Source: Sphingomonas kyeonggiensis
GTDB lineage: Bacteria; Pseudomonadota; Alphaproteobacteria; Sphingomonadales; Sphingomonadaceae
Reading direction: 5' to 3'
NCBI RefSeq assembly: GCF_014196745.1
Contig: NZ_JACIEH010000003.1
Span: 992,001-1,056,000, forward strand
DNA length: 64,000 nt
The stretch's first letter is position 1; the number at the start of each line of letters is the position of its first letter. Of the stretch, positions 9,109 through 18,900 are shown piece after piece. The position numbers were made by a program, and so were the translations under genes. The notes beneath the pieces are model-generated. The model made no database searches and was not told where the DNA came from. It was given only the letters and a program-made list of their open reading frames with translations.

Positions 9109-9114
9109 CGAAGC

Positions 9115-9124
9115 TGTATATAAG
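9115..9124. promoter_or_regulatory. Degenerate HutC-type site before the repressor gene
   Basis: TGTATATAAG, eight of ten bases matching the palindrome at 4144. It ends six bases before the repressor ATG (read on the minus strand) and occupies the place where a ribosome site would be; no Shine-Dalgarno motif is seen. A repressor bound here would give autoregulation. The short length makes chance a real alternative. Confidence 0.4.
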
Positions 9125-9505
9125 GCTTTGTGCCGGGCACGCCATGCCGCCTCTCCGAAATGGTGGTTTCTGAAGGCGAGGTTGGCAGGCCCTGTCCTTG
9201 AAGCCGAAGGCGATCTGCTTTCAAGTGTTCTCATATAGCCTGCGGGTCCGTGTCGCTTTTTTGGTCCTGATACGAGCCTGTCGTCATCCCCCGGGGCTGT
9301 CACCGGAATATGGAGCGGGGCTGAGGACGCACATTGCCGGGCCGCTGCGCTTGCCCGGACAGGGTGCGGCGCCTGATCGCGGCCCCGCGGGCGCTCGCGC
9401 TCTGCGGCCGGGCGGCGCGCTCGGCGACAAGTGCCGCCTTTAGGCGCGAAGCCCGACCCTGCGCCGCCGATCCGGCCGCGTCGCGGGGGAGCCCGTTCCC
9501 GGTTG

Positions 9506-9525
9506 GTCGGCGGCGGGCCGCCGAC
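9506..9525. repeat. GC-rich inverted repeat
   Basis: GTCGGCGGC, two bases, GCCGCCGAC: a perfect 9+9 inverted repeat. It would form a stem of at least eight pairs. There is no T-run after it on either strand. Confidence 0.7.
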
Positions 9526-9570
9526 GATGAAGCGGACGCCGCTCGCGCGCCGACCGATTCTGATAGGAGG

Positions 9571-9598
9571 CGCCCGGCCGGTTCGTGTCGGCCGGGCG
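9571..9598. repeat. Perfect 10-bp stem-loop
   Basis: CGCCCGGCCG, an 8-nt loop, CGGCCGGGCG. All ten pairs are GC. No T-run follows on either strand, so a rho-independent terminator is unlikely. It lies 46 bp from the 20-bp inverted repeat. Confidence 0.75.
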
Positions 9599-9713
9599 TC
9601 ACATCGCCGTGGATGGCCGATGCGGTGCAAATCGGCGATCGCACGGATGAACCGACGCCGTGCGCCCGATGGTCTGGCGCTCCGCTGCCCCATAGAGGCG
9701 CGCGCCTCAGCGC

Positions 9714-9857
9714 CTAGCGGCGGCGAAATCTTTCCAATGTCTCGGCATGCTCCTGCTCGGCCTGGGGCCAGCTGGAATAGCGGCGGCAATAGCGATCCGC
9801 CGGATCATCGCCTGTCTCGATCACGTCGGTCTCAAGACAATTCCGGATGCTCCGCAT
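9714..9857 (-). CDS. Possible small hypothetical protein (47 aa)
   Basis: A short minus-strand frame from the ATG at 9857 to TAG at 9714. The product is balanced and acidic/basic (ends QEHAETLERFRRR) and third-position GC is high in the last 30 codons, unlike the competing frames here. No ribosome site is evident and the family is unknown. The frame stays open upstream of the ATG, so it could be the tail of a decayed gene. Confidence 0.35.
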   Translation of the reverse strand: MRSIRNCLETDVIETGDDPADRYCRRYSSWPQAEQEHAETLERFRRR

Positions 9858-10431
9858 TGAAGCCTGGATCGAAGCCGATAAACAACTGCGACGCCATTCG
9901 CGAGGCTTGAAGATGCTTCTTCACTCCCATCAGAGGCACGCGCATTGTCCTCCCATTGGGACGGCCAGCGAAGCCGCCATGCAGGCGCCACAGGAGGTTG
10001 ATGAGCCTAGCCGGCCATCGAGACCCTTCAGCATTTCGTTTGAGTCGGGGAGGGGCATCATGAAGGCAGGGCGTCGCGCATAGGCACAGCGATACCCAAA
10101 TCTCGTTCCGATCGCGTGTCCGCGATCCTGAAGGTGATGGGCCGGGCGAATAAACTTGCCCGGAGCAATGGGTAGAATTCCCCGGACCATTGAACACCCG
10201 TGCACCACTAACTGGTAATATGCTGGTGATATTCTGCCGGTGCGCGGTCACGTGAAACTGATATCGCCAATACAGGCAGCCGAAATATCGAGATATAGCG
10301 CCTAGTATCAGCGCGGCGTGTCGCGACGTACACTTGCAGAATTCTGTCGCTGGATTTAATTAGTTCTATCGATCCGAGTGCGGCGCTGGGCCGGTCGCGA
10401 CCGAAGCGCCGCGGTTGCGTAGAGAGGGATT
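9858..10431. other. Intergenic region, nothing recognised
   Basis: About 570 bp before the hybrid kinase. Open frames on the minus strand (to 10251) have no domain features. The last 60 bp should hold the kinase promoter; GAGAGGG stands just before its ATG. Confidence 0.4.
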
Positions 10432-13400
10432 ATGGCTGTCGAGGCCGAAACATCCATTCGTGCGCCGATAGCACTGAGCTTTTCGGCAAATCTTGCGATC
10501 GCGCTGGTCCTGTTCCTGCTTGGAAGCGGATCGATATTGGCTTTCCATTCGCATGATCCCGCGCTGCACACCGTACTCGATACCAGCGTGGCATTGACCG
10601 GCGCGCTGATAGCGTTGCTGTTATGGGAGGTCAGCCGGCGCGGCGATGAAAGCTGGCCCCTGTTCCTGACCATCTCCTTCGCAACGCTTGCAGTTGGCGA
10701 ACTGGTCCATGTTGTCGCGGTCCTCGGCTGGCTTGGCGGCGGGACGACCGCGGATGTCCGGCTACGGGCGGGGACCTGGGGGCCGCCGGCGCACCTCCTG
10801 GTGATCGGGGTTGGAGCTTCGCTGCTGCTGAGACGGCGGCCTCGCCGGGTAGTGCTACCCTTCGCGGCGGCGCTCCTATTGCTATCGATCGCGCTTGTGG
10901 CCGTCTTCCTCACGGTCCCGCGCTACAGCGAGCCGGGCCTTCTCGGTATCACGCGTCCTACTTTGATATCGGTGCCTTTGCTCTGGAGTGCCGTCGCCTA
11001 CGGATATTGGAAATGCCGTCGCGAGTCCGAAATCGCGCGGGCGATTGCACCGACGGCAATCTTCCTCATCATAGCCCATTGCGCCATTCTCTATTCGCGT
11101 GCGCCCAGCGATTCCTTTGCCATGGTCGCGCATCTGGGGAAGTTCGTCGGGGAGGCGCTGCTCCTCTTCAATCTCACCCAGATCGGTGCGGCGGACACGG
11201 CGCGGCGCCGCGAAGCCGAGCGTGCGTTGATGGCGCTGAACCAGGAACTCGACGCACGCGTCGCAGAACGGACTGCGGCAGAGCGGCGGAGCCAGGACCT
11301 GATCGAGGCGATCATCACGAACAGCCCCGCTGTAATCTATGTCAAGGATCTTGCCGGCTCCTATCTGATGGTCAACCAGCGCTATGCCGACATCTTCGGC
11401 GTCGACCGGGAGGCCATGGTCGGCAGGACCGACTACGATCTGTTCGAGCGGGCGGAGGCGGACATCTTCCGTGCGATGGATGCCCGTGTTGCGAAGGTTG
11501 GCAGGCCGCTGACAGAGGAAGAGATGGCCTCGGTCGATGGGGAGGCGCGCATTTTCCTCTCGGTCAAGTCGCCCCTTCGGGACCAGGCTGGGCAGATCTA
11601 TGCGGTGTTCGGCATCTCGACGGACATCACCGAGCATCGGCGTGCCGAGAGCGCACTGGGAGAGAGTGAGCGACGCAATCAACTGGTCGTCGAATCTGCG
11701 CTCGACGGGGTGGTGACGATCGATGGTGCTGGCGTGATCACCGCCTGGAATCCGCAAGCGGAGAGGACGTTCGGCTGGGCGGAAGCCGAAGTGCTCGGGC
11801 GGTCTGTTGACGAGATACTGATGCCCGAACGTTATCGGCCGGCGCATCGCGCCGGGATGGAGCGCTATCTGTCTACTGGAGAAGCGCATGTGCTGGGCCA
11901 GCGTATCGAGCTCGAAGGACTGCACCGCAATGGCCAGGAATTTCCGGTAGAGCTGGCGATCACGCCGATCCGGATGGGTGAGGCAACTACCTTCACCGCC
12001 TTTGTACGCGACATCACCGACCGCAAGATTGCTGGCGCGAGGCTCCAGTCGCAGCTCGACCGCCTCCACCTGCTCGAACAGATCACCCGTGCGGTCGGGC
12101 AGCGTCAGGATGTCCATAGCATCTTCCAGGTCGTGGTGCGGACGCTGGAGGACCGGCTTCCCGCCGATTTTGCCTGTATCTGCCGTTATGACCGTGTGAG
12201 TCACGGCCTCACGGTTGCGCATGTTGGCGTCGGTAGCGCTCCACTAGGCGAGGAACTCGGCATTACCGAGAACGCTTCGATCTCGCTTGATGGCAATGGC
12301 CTGTCGCGCTGTGTTGCCGGTGAATTGGTCTATGAGCCTGACATTGCCGAGGTCAGATTTGCCTTCCCGTCCCGGCTCGCGGCGCGGGGACTGCGCTCGC
12401 TGGTGGTCGCGCCCCTGCAATTCGAGAGCGAGGTGTTTGGCGTACTGGTCGTGTCGCGGTGCGATGCCGGGGCCTTTTCAAGCGGCGATTGCGAGTTCCT
12501 GCGGCAATTGGCCGAACATGTCGGGCTCGCGGCACACCAGGCACAGCTGCGCGACAGCCTTCAGCAGGCTTATGACGATCTCAAGCACACCCAGCAGGCG
12601 GTGATCGAGCAGGAGCGGTTGCGAGCGATCGGGCAGATGGCGAGCGGTATCGCGCATGATATCAACAATGCGATCTCGCCAATCTCGATCTATACCCAGT
12701 CGCTCGTCGAGCGGAACCTGGAGGTCCCTTCCGAGGTACGCGATTATCTCGAGCTTGTCGGACGCGTCATCAAGGATGTGGCGGCGACGGTTGCGCGGAT
12801 GCGCGATTTCTATCGTCCCGACGCCGATACCGAACTCGAACCGCTCGACTTGAACACGCTGATACCGCAGATCGTCGAACTGACCCGCGCGCGTTGGAGC
12901 GACATGCCGCAGCAACGCGGAGCCGTCGTCACAGTCTCAACCCAGCTTGAGGCTGATCTGCCGCGCATCATGGGCAATGCAGCCGAGCTGCGCGAAGCGA
13001 TGACCAATCTAATCTTCAACGCCGTCGATGCGATGCCCGAGGGCGGGGCGATCACCGTTCGCACCGAGACGCGCCCGGCGGCTCCGGGTAGCAAGCCGCG
13101 CGTCCGGCTCGAGGTTGGCGATACCGGAGCCGGCATGGACCAAGAAACGCGCGAGCGCTGCCTCGAACCCTTTTTCACGACCAAAGGTGAGCGTGGGACG
13201 GGCCTTGGCCTAGCGATGGTCAAAGGTGCCGCGCAGCGGCACAAGGCAGTGCTTGATATCGATAGCGCGCCGGGCACGGGCACACGGATGCGGCTCGAAT
13301 TCGCCACAGTGGGCAAGATTCGCCCGGCAAAACCGCAATCGGCCATGCGCAATGGAGAGCGAACATTTCGGCTGCTGCTGGTCGATGATGACCCTGCTGT

Positions 13401-13731
13401 GCTCCGCTCGACGCAAACGGTGCTCGAGATCCGAGGGCACGCGATCACCGCTGCCGATGGCGGACAAGCAGGCATTGATGCGCTGCGTGTGGCCCGGGAC
13501 AAGGGGGAACGATTCGATCTCGTGGTCACCGATCTCGGTATGCCCTATGTCGATGGCAACCAGGTCTCGCAGGCCGTTAAGGAGCTGTTCCCGGAAACAC
13601 CGGTGGTACTGCTCACAGGCTGGGGGCGTCGCATGCCGACAGGTGGGGACGCTCCGGCGCATGTCGATTTCGTCCTGCCCAAGCCGCTCGATCTCGATGA
13701 GCTGCGTGAGATATTCGACCGACTCCCCTGA
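10432..13731 (+). CDS. Membrane hybrid histidine kinase (MASE-like/PAS/PAS/GAF/HisKA/HATPase/REC)
   Basis: 1099 residues. The first 260 form about seven membrane helices in the manner of a MASE sensor, followed by a coiled coil (about 262-290). PAS domains follow at about 290-410 (NSPAVIYVKDLAGSYLMVN) and 415-535 (ALDGVVTIDGAGVITAWNP), then a GAF domain (about 545-710). The dimerisation helix carries the phospho-accepting H742 in GIAHDINN. The ATPase has N (NLIFNAVDAM), G1 (DTGAGMD) and G2 (GERGTGLGLAMV) boxes. The C-terminal receiver has the acceptor D1034 in VVTDLGMP. No separate response regulator gene is adjacent, so output probably goes to a phosphotransfer protein elsewhere. Signal is unknown. 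Confidence 0.93.
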   Translation: MAVEAETSIRAPIALSFSANLAIALVLFLLGSGSILAFHSHDPALHTVLDTSVALTGALIALLLWEVSRRGDESWPLFLTISFATLAVGELVHVVAVLGWLGGGTTADVRLRAGTWGPPAHLLVIGVGASLLLRRRPRRVVLPFAAALLLLSIALVAVFLTVPRYSEPGLLGITRPTLISVPLLWSAVAYGYWKCRRESEIARAIAPTAIFLIIAHCAILYSRAPSDSFAMVAHLGKFVGEALLLFNLTQIGAADTARRREAERALMALNQELDARVAERTAAERRSQDLIEAIITNSPAVIYVKDLAGSYLMVNQRYADIFGVDREAMVGRTDYDLFERAEADIFRAMDARVAKVGRPLTEEEMASVDGEARIFLSVKSPLRDQAGQIYAVFGISTDITEHRRAESALGESERRNQLVVESALDGVVTIDGAGVITAWNPQAERTFGWAEAEVLGRSVDEILMPERYRPAHRAGMERYLSTGEAHVLGQRIELEGLHRNGQEFPVELAITPIRMGEATTFTAFVRDITDRKIAGARLQSQLDRLHLLEQITRAVGQRQDVHSIFQVVVRTLEDRLPADFACICRYDRVSHGLTVAHVGVGSAPLGEELGITENASISLDGNGLSRCVAGELVYEPDIAEVRFAFPSRLAARGLRSLVVAPLQFESEVFGVLVVSRCDAGAFSSGDCEFLRQLAEHVGLAAHQAQLRDSLQQAYDDLKHTQQAVIEQERLRAIGQMASGIAHDINNAISPISIYTQSLVERNLEVPSEVRDYLELVGRVIKDVAATVARMRDFYRPDADTELEPLDLNTLIPQIVELTRARWSDMPQQRGAVVTVSTQLEADLPRIMGNAAELREAMTNLIFNAVDAMPEGGAITVRTETRPAAPGSKPRVRLEVGDTGAGMDQETRERCLEPFFTTKGERGTGLGLAMVKGAAQRHKAVLDIDSAPGTGTRMRLEFATVGKIRPAKPQSAMRNGERTFRLLLVDDDPAVLRSTQTVLEIRGHAITAADGGQAGIDALRVARDKGERFDLVVTDLGMPYVDGNQVSQAVKELFPETPVVLLTGWGRRMPTGGDAPAHVDFVLPKPLDLDELREIFDRLP

Positions 13732-13773
13732 ACCTTCGTTGCCAATGCACGCGGGCATGGGCAGGTCAACAGG

Positions 13774-14259
13774 ATGACCGCCAGCCAATTACGGGATTTT
13801 CTCGTTACCGCGCTCGTGAACCAGAATGGCGGCAGCCCGCGCCGATGGAGGATCGCGCTGGGCCCAGTTCAGCTTCGCGATCCCATTACCGAGGCAGATT
13901 GCGACCTCTCGCTCGCCCGCCGTTCGCCGGAGTATGGTCAGGGTGATTCTGGAAAATGCGGAGATCCGGAACTTTACACCTGCACGATCAGCGCTCTGGT
14001 CGGCAGTCAGCATGTTCAGGTTTTCGCCGCCATGATTGCGAGCGGCCACGTGGAGGTACGAAGTCGCCTGCGCCGGCGATACGGTCCGCTGCTTGAGGAT
14101 GAGGCGATCGTTCGGGCGGGGTTCGATTGGAGCGAGCCATTGGCGTGCGCGATGGTCTCGGATGCCATGGCACATGTGCTGGAAATGGCTGCGGAGGAGC
14201 AGTCATCCCCAATCGCCGCTGGCCTGGATTTCCAGATCGAACAGAGGTTCGCTGCGTGA
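13774..14259 (+). CDS. Hypothetical protein; C-terminal module shared with the gene at 61500
   Basis: 161 residues, 42 bp after the kinase. Residues about 65-161 match the C-terminal half of the protein at 61500-62222 over about 95 positions with most residues identical, including DEAIVR-GFDWSEP-ACAMVSDAMAHVL and SSPIAAGLDFQ-EQRF. The N-terminal 60 residues differ between the two. No known fold is recognised; there is no signal peptide or membrane segment. It overlaps the next small frame by 4 bp, which supports real translation. It may be functionally tied to the kinase upstream, but that is only position. Confidence 0.75.
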   Translation: MTASQLRDFLVTALVNQNGGSPRRWRIALGPVQLRDPITEADCDLSLARRSPEYGQGDSGKCGDPELYTCTISALVGSQHVQVFAAMIASGHVEVRSRLRRRYGPLLEDEAIVRAGFDWSEPLACAMVSDAMAHVLEMAAEEQSSPIAAGLDFQIEQRFAA

Positions 14260-14357
14260 GCGACCACGCCGCGGTCGAAGCCTTTGACGCGATTTTGCGC
14301 GACTGGGCCTGCTTCATGGTCGAGCTGGGGCGGCGTTCCACAACGGTAGAAAATTGA
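14256..14357 (+). CDS. Very small ORF (33 aa) bridging two overlapping genes
   Basis: GTG start at 14256 overlaps the TGA of the 161-aa gene by 4 bp, and its own TGA at 14355-14357 overlaps the ATG of the next gene by one base. The product reads VSDHAAVEAFDAIL and so on, ending in RRSTTVEN. Double overlap and matching codon use argue for translational coupling of three genes. Function unknown. Confidence 0.5.
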   Translation: MSDHAAVEAFDAILRDWACFMVELGRRSTTVEN

Positions 14358-14536
14358 TGCGCCTGATCGATCCGCCTAATGGCTGGCGCTATGGCTTCCC
14401 GAAGCAGTTCGATCCCGAACCCGGGCAGCACATCGACGACTGGCTTCAGAACAATGGCTATCTGCGAAGCGAAATAGACGTGTGGGAAGGCAAGGGCGTA
14501 CCTTGTCAGGTCTGGGAAGCCGATCAACACCACTAA
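14357..14536 (+). CDS. Small hypothetical protein (59 aa) with LIDPPNGWRYGFPK motif
   Basis: 59 residues from the ATG at 14357. It begins MRLIDPPNGWRYGFPK and has DDWLQNNGYLRSE in the middle. From memory, proteins of this size with a DPP-GW-YGFPK start occur as orphan genes in alphaproteobacteria and phages; function is unknown. It closes the overlapping trio that starts at 13774. Confidence 0.65.
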   Translation: MRLIDPPNGWRYGFPKQFDPEPGQHIDDWLQNNGYLRSEIDVWEGKGVPCQVWEADQHH

Positions 14537-14848
14537 GATCGAGCGCTTAGTCCCAAGCTGTTCAGCTCAGAATATGCCGCCAGCGCACTGGCGCCATCTA
14601 CATGTAGTGGCAGAAGGCTCGGATCGGTTGGAAAGCCCAGGCTTATCGTGTCCTGACACTTTTGCCACTGGCACAAGCTAGCATTGTCATTCAGGAGCTC
14701 ACACGTGCTATGGGAATGGCAAGTGATGGGCCGTAAACGGAATGTCGGGTTTGTATTGCAAGGGCTAGGGGAGCGGACCTTGTTTGCTCACCTATAGCGC
14801 TGCCCGCGAAGGCTGAGCCCCCGACCACTTCCCGTCTGGGAAAGACGG
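14537..14848. other. Intergenic region between convergent genes
   Basis: About 310 bp. A hairpin at 14832-14848 (CCGTCT, 5-nt loop, AGACGG) stands directly beyond the stop of the minus-strand gene at 14849 and could act as its 3' end, although no T-run follows. Nothing else is recognised. Confidence 0.4.
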
Positions 14849-15259
14849 TTAGCCGTCGCGCGAGCCGGCGGATTGCCACAGGATGTCGAAAGCTTCGTGC
14901 ATGGAGGGAGCTAGCGGGGCGGAGAGGTCGAGCGCGTCGATTAGCGCCAGAAACAGCGATGGCGCGCCGATCTTCTTGCCGCCGGGCCGCGCCCGGCAGC
15001 TGACGACGTCCTCGGTGCCGTCGAGCGAGAGCTGGATCAGACCGCTCCCGGTCAGGCCGGTGACCGCGAGGGCGCCAGCCAGGCGCTCGCTCCAGCCAAC
15101 GAACTCAAGCTCGACCATCGCGCCATCGATCAGAATCGCATTGTCGTCTTCGACCCGGTGGCCGATAGTCACTTCGGCTTCGGGCGGACCAGCCGCGCCA
15201 GCCAGCGCGTCTCCGGGTTGCGCTCGGGGATCTGCATCGGCACCGCGCAGGTCCATCAT
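14849..15259 (-). CDS. Hypothetical protein, last gene of the autotransporter operon
   Basis: 136 residues, overlapping the upstream 218-aa gene by 4 bp. It is soluble and acidic, with no signal peptide or membrane segment. The middle (GLIQLSLDGTEDVVSCRARPGGKK) looks like a beta-rich domain. I do not recognise a family. The 4-bp overlap and shared strand place it in a three-gene operon behind the autotransporter. Confidence 0.65.
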   Translation of the reverse strand: MMDLRGADADPRAQPGDALAGAAGPPEAEVTIGHRVEDDNAILIDGAMVELEFVGWSERLAGALAVTGLTGSGLIQLSLDGTEDVVSCRARPGGKKIGAPSLFLALIDALDLSAPLAPSMHEAFDILWQSAGSRDG

Positions 15260-15912
15260 TGCTTGGCGTCCGAGGGTTCCTCGATCCGCACCTTTTCGTT
15301 CGGCGGAAATTGCAGCTGCGCCTGCTCGACCGTGCGCGGATCAAGGCGTTGGCAAGCATGGGCTGCATGGGGCGCGATGCGGATCGTAAGGCAGGGACGG
15401 GGGACCAAGCGCGGTGCCCCGCCGCGGTTGCGATCATGGGACAGCTCGACGATCGCCTGGTTGGCCCAGTCGCGCGAGGGATCGCCCGCTGCCAGGCGCG
15501 GTAATCGCCACCCGGAGCGACCACGTACCGCCCGGTCGAAGCCGTCGACCGTGCCGGCGAGATTGTTTGCCGCCTTATTCAACTGGTCAATCGCCTCGAG
15601 CGTCGACTTCTGCGCGCCCAGCCTTCGATCGAGCGTGGTCTTCGGCGAGGCGAGGTTGGTGTTCGAGTCGAGCAGATGGGTCTTGGCGACCAGCAAGCCG
15701 CAAAGGACGCGGCTCGTCTCCAGAAACGCCGCGAACGGCCGCTGCAGTTCGCCATCCTCCAGCTCATATTGTGCGCCGAGCCAGGTTTCGGCGATATCGT
15801 GGAGCGGCGCCACGCAACCATCGAGCGGCGTCTTCACCATTATCCGGGTGGCACAGAAATAGATCCACACCAAATGCGCACGGGCCGCCTCTTGCGAGAC
15901 GACCCATAACAC
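15256..15912 (-). CDS. Hypothetical protein between autotransporter and 136-aa gene
   Basis: 218 residues from a GTG at 15912, with an AAGGGG stretch just before it; 17 bp separate it from the autotransporter stop. There is no clear export signal. The middle section is helical (TTLDRRLGAQKSTLEAIDQL) and the C-terminus is charged. No family is recognised. Its place suggests a role with the autotransporter, for example in envelope biogenesis, but that is inference from position. Confidence 0.6.
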   Translation of the reverse strand: MLWVVSQEAARAHLVWIYFCATRIMVKTPLDGCVAPLHDIAETWLGAQYELEDGELQRPFAAFLETSRVLCGLLVAKTHLLDSNTNLASPKTTLDRRLGAQKSTLEAIDQLNKAANNLAGTVDGFDRAVRGRSGWRLPRLAAGDPSRDWANQAIVELSHDRNRGGAPRLVPRPCLTIRIAPHAAHACQRLDPRTVEQAQLQFPPNEKVRIEEPSDAKQ

Positions 15913-15929
15913 CCCTTGCTCTCGCTAGA

Positions 15930-18900
15930 TCAGAAGCGGAAACGGACGCCGGCGCGGCCGCCATAGCCTTCATAGTCGCCGCCATTGGCATAGCGGCCCT
16001 CGAAGAAGCCGCTGATCGCGCCGTGCTGCGAGCCGATGTTCAGGCCCAGCAGCCCTTCGCCATAGTCGCTCAGCCGCTGGTTGCCGAAGCGCACCGTCTG
16101 GCTGCCGCTGGTGAAGGTAACCTGGTCCTGGCCTTTGAACTCATGGACATAGTTGCCGCCGCCATAGAGCGTCATCTTGGCGGCGCCGATATCGCTGGTG
16201 AAGCCGATCCGCGCGCCACCACGGCCGCGCACGCCGTCCTGGTCGTTGAAGGCGAAACTGCCCGACGCATTACCGAAATTGTCGAAATCGGAATGCGTGT
16301 ACGAAACGCTCGCCGCCGGCTCGAACCAGAGCTTGCTGCCGAAGCGGACGCCCGCCTCCGCCTTGCCGCCATAGATCGACCCCTTGAGCTTCTGGGTATA
16401 GCGCCCGGAGATGCTGACATTGTCACCCCAGTAATAGTCGTACTTAGCGAGCGCGTTGATGAAGAAGCTGCCGGCATTGAGGCTGGCATAGACGCCGCCG
16501 TTAACCGCATCGAAATTGATCCGGTCGGGCGAGTTGGCGAAGTTCAGGTTGGAGTTGAGATAGCCGCCGGTCAGGCCGAAGGCGAAGCCGCCCTCGCCGG
16601 CCGGCACGCCGAGATCAATGCCCATCTGGCCACCGAAATAGTCCTGCTTGTAGCTGAGGTCGACGGGCGTCGCGACACCGTTGAACGCGAAACTGCGGTT
16701 GCTGCCGCGCTGCTCGACCTGGCCGAGCACCTGAGCCCAGACGCGCCCGCCAGCGCCACCAGGACCATTGGCCGCGACATTGTCGCGCAGCTCGCGCATA
16801 TGGCCCGACCAGCTGTCGCCCGACTGCAACCAGAGGTTGCGCACCCCTTCGGCGAACAGCGAGGCGCGATAGACTCCGACGCCCGGCGTGGCGACCAGGC
16901 TGTAGGCGAAGGTCGTCGGGTTGTAGACGATGCCGTACTGGATCAGCCCCTGATCGACGCTGCCGCCGTCGAGCGTGAAGGCCGTTGCGGACGATGCCGC
17001 GCCGGCCTGCGCCACCACTGCGCCTGCGCTGGTGCTGAGCACTGCCGGCACATTGTTGAGCGCGGCGATCGAGACGATCGTCGTGCCTGTCGCTGCGCCG
17101 CCGATGCGCAACTGGTCACCGGTGAAGGCAATAAGATCGACATCGACTCCGAGCTGCGCTGCGCCGCTGCCCGTATAGCTGCCCGGCAGAACCAGCACAT
17201 CGCCGACATGGCCGTTGCGCAGATCGACCAGGCCACTGTTGTTGAACGTCTCCAGCCCGGTCAGCGTCACCGTGCCGGCGGTCGTCGCCAGGCCGAGAAC
17301 CCGGAGCGTGCCGGCGTTGTTGAACACATCCGCGCCCCCGCCGAAATCACTGTTGCTGTTCGCGTTGAAGGTGCCGGTGTTGTTCACCGTATCGCCATTG
17401 GCGGTCAGCAGGATGCGCCCGTTGATTGTACCGTTGTTGTTGACGGTCGCCGCGCCACCGTTGACTGCGAGGGCATAGTTGCCGCCGTTGATCGTGCCGG
17501 CGTTAGTCACCGTGGCGCCCGTGCCCGAGGTGATCGTCGCACCGTTGTTCAGGCCTCCGAGCGTGCCCGAGGTCAGCGCGAGATTGGCGGTGGTCGCCGC
17601 AGCAATGTTCACGCCGTCGAGGCTGGCCGAGTTGTTGGCGCCGCTGAGCGAGACGCCCACCGAGCCGGCGGTGCTGTTCGCCACGATCGCATTCGCGGTC
17701 GCACCGGTGGTGGTGACGCCGGTCGCCGAGACGGTGACCGCGCCGCCGCCATTGGCGACAATGCCGCGGCTGCCGGCGCCGGTGGTGGCAACCTGGCCGC
17801 CGGTGATGGCGATGGTGCCGGGCGTGACGATGTTGATGCCGTCGGAAGCGGCGCCGGTGGTGGTGATCGTGCCGCTATTGGCGAACGTCACCGGACCGGT
17901 GCCGGTGATGACGACCGCCGTCCCCGCGCCCGTGGTGCCTGCTCCGGCAACCGTGGCGTTGATCGCGCCGGCACCGCCTGTGATGCGAAGCGCATTCGCG
18001 CCATTCGCTGCCTGCCTGCCGCCGGTGAAGGTCACTGCGCCGGTGCTATTGATGACCGTGCCGGTCGCGCCGGCGTCGGTCGCGGTGACTGCGCCGGTGG
18101 TGAGCGTGACGGCGTTGGTAGCGGCATTGACGATCAGGCCATTGCCGGTCGTCGCCACGGTGCCAACGGTCAGGTTCACGGGAGCGGTCGAGGTGATGAT
18201 CGCACCCTGCGATCCGGCACCTGTGGTGGTGACGTTGCCCAGATTGCCAGTGACGCCCGCGCCGGTGACGATCGCGGCGGTCACGCCGGCGCCGTTGGCG
18301 CGCAGCGTTGCACCGTTGCCGCGCAGGTTGATCGTGCCGGTCGAGGCGAGATCGAGTGCCGCGGCGCTGTTGGCGCCCGCCGCAATACCCGACGTCGTAA
18401 TATTGCCGTAGCCGGCATCGATCGCGCCGTTGACGGCGCGGCTATAGAGACCTGTGCCGCCGTTGCCGGCGGTGGTGATCACCCCCGCATTGGTGGTCAC
18501 CGTTCCGGTACCGATGGTGTTGGCGGTGACGCCGTAAGACCCGACGCCCGACGTCGCCGCCGAAGTGGTGTTGACCGCCACATTGCCGCCGACCGAGGTC
18601 GCGAACACGCCGTTGCTGTTGAGGCCGGTCGTGGAGAGCGCGCCGCAATTGACCGTCACCGATCCCGTGCCCGCGGCCTGCGCCGAGACCGCGGTTGCAT
18701 TGTCGCCGGTCGTGGTGACGCTCGGGCAGCCGCCCACGTCGATCGCGCCGGTCGGGCCGAACGCATTGGCGATGATGCCGGCGCCGTTCACCGTGCTGAC
18801 GGTGCCGGCACGGACCGTCACGTTGCCGGTGAAGCCCTGCGCCGCGATGCCGTAACCGCCGGGCGTAGTGGCACCGTTGATCGAGGTGGTGACGTTGCCG

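Larger units (their letters stand above)
9125..9713. other. GC-rich stretch without a convincing gene
   Basis: About 590 bp with open frames on both strands, but all translate to Arg/Ala/Pro-rich sequence without domain features. It contains the strong inverted repeats listed at 9506 and 9571. It may be a structured leader, a repeat cluster or decayed DNA. Confidence 0.4.

Noticed and set aside
8338..9789. Long form of the HutC-type regulator (483 codons)
   Set aside because: The upstream 227 codons are Arg/Pro-rich and cross the hairpin region; the GntR domain begins shortly after the ATG at 9108.
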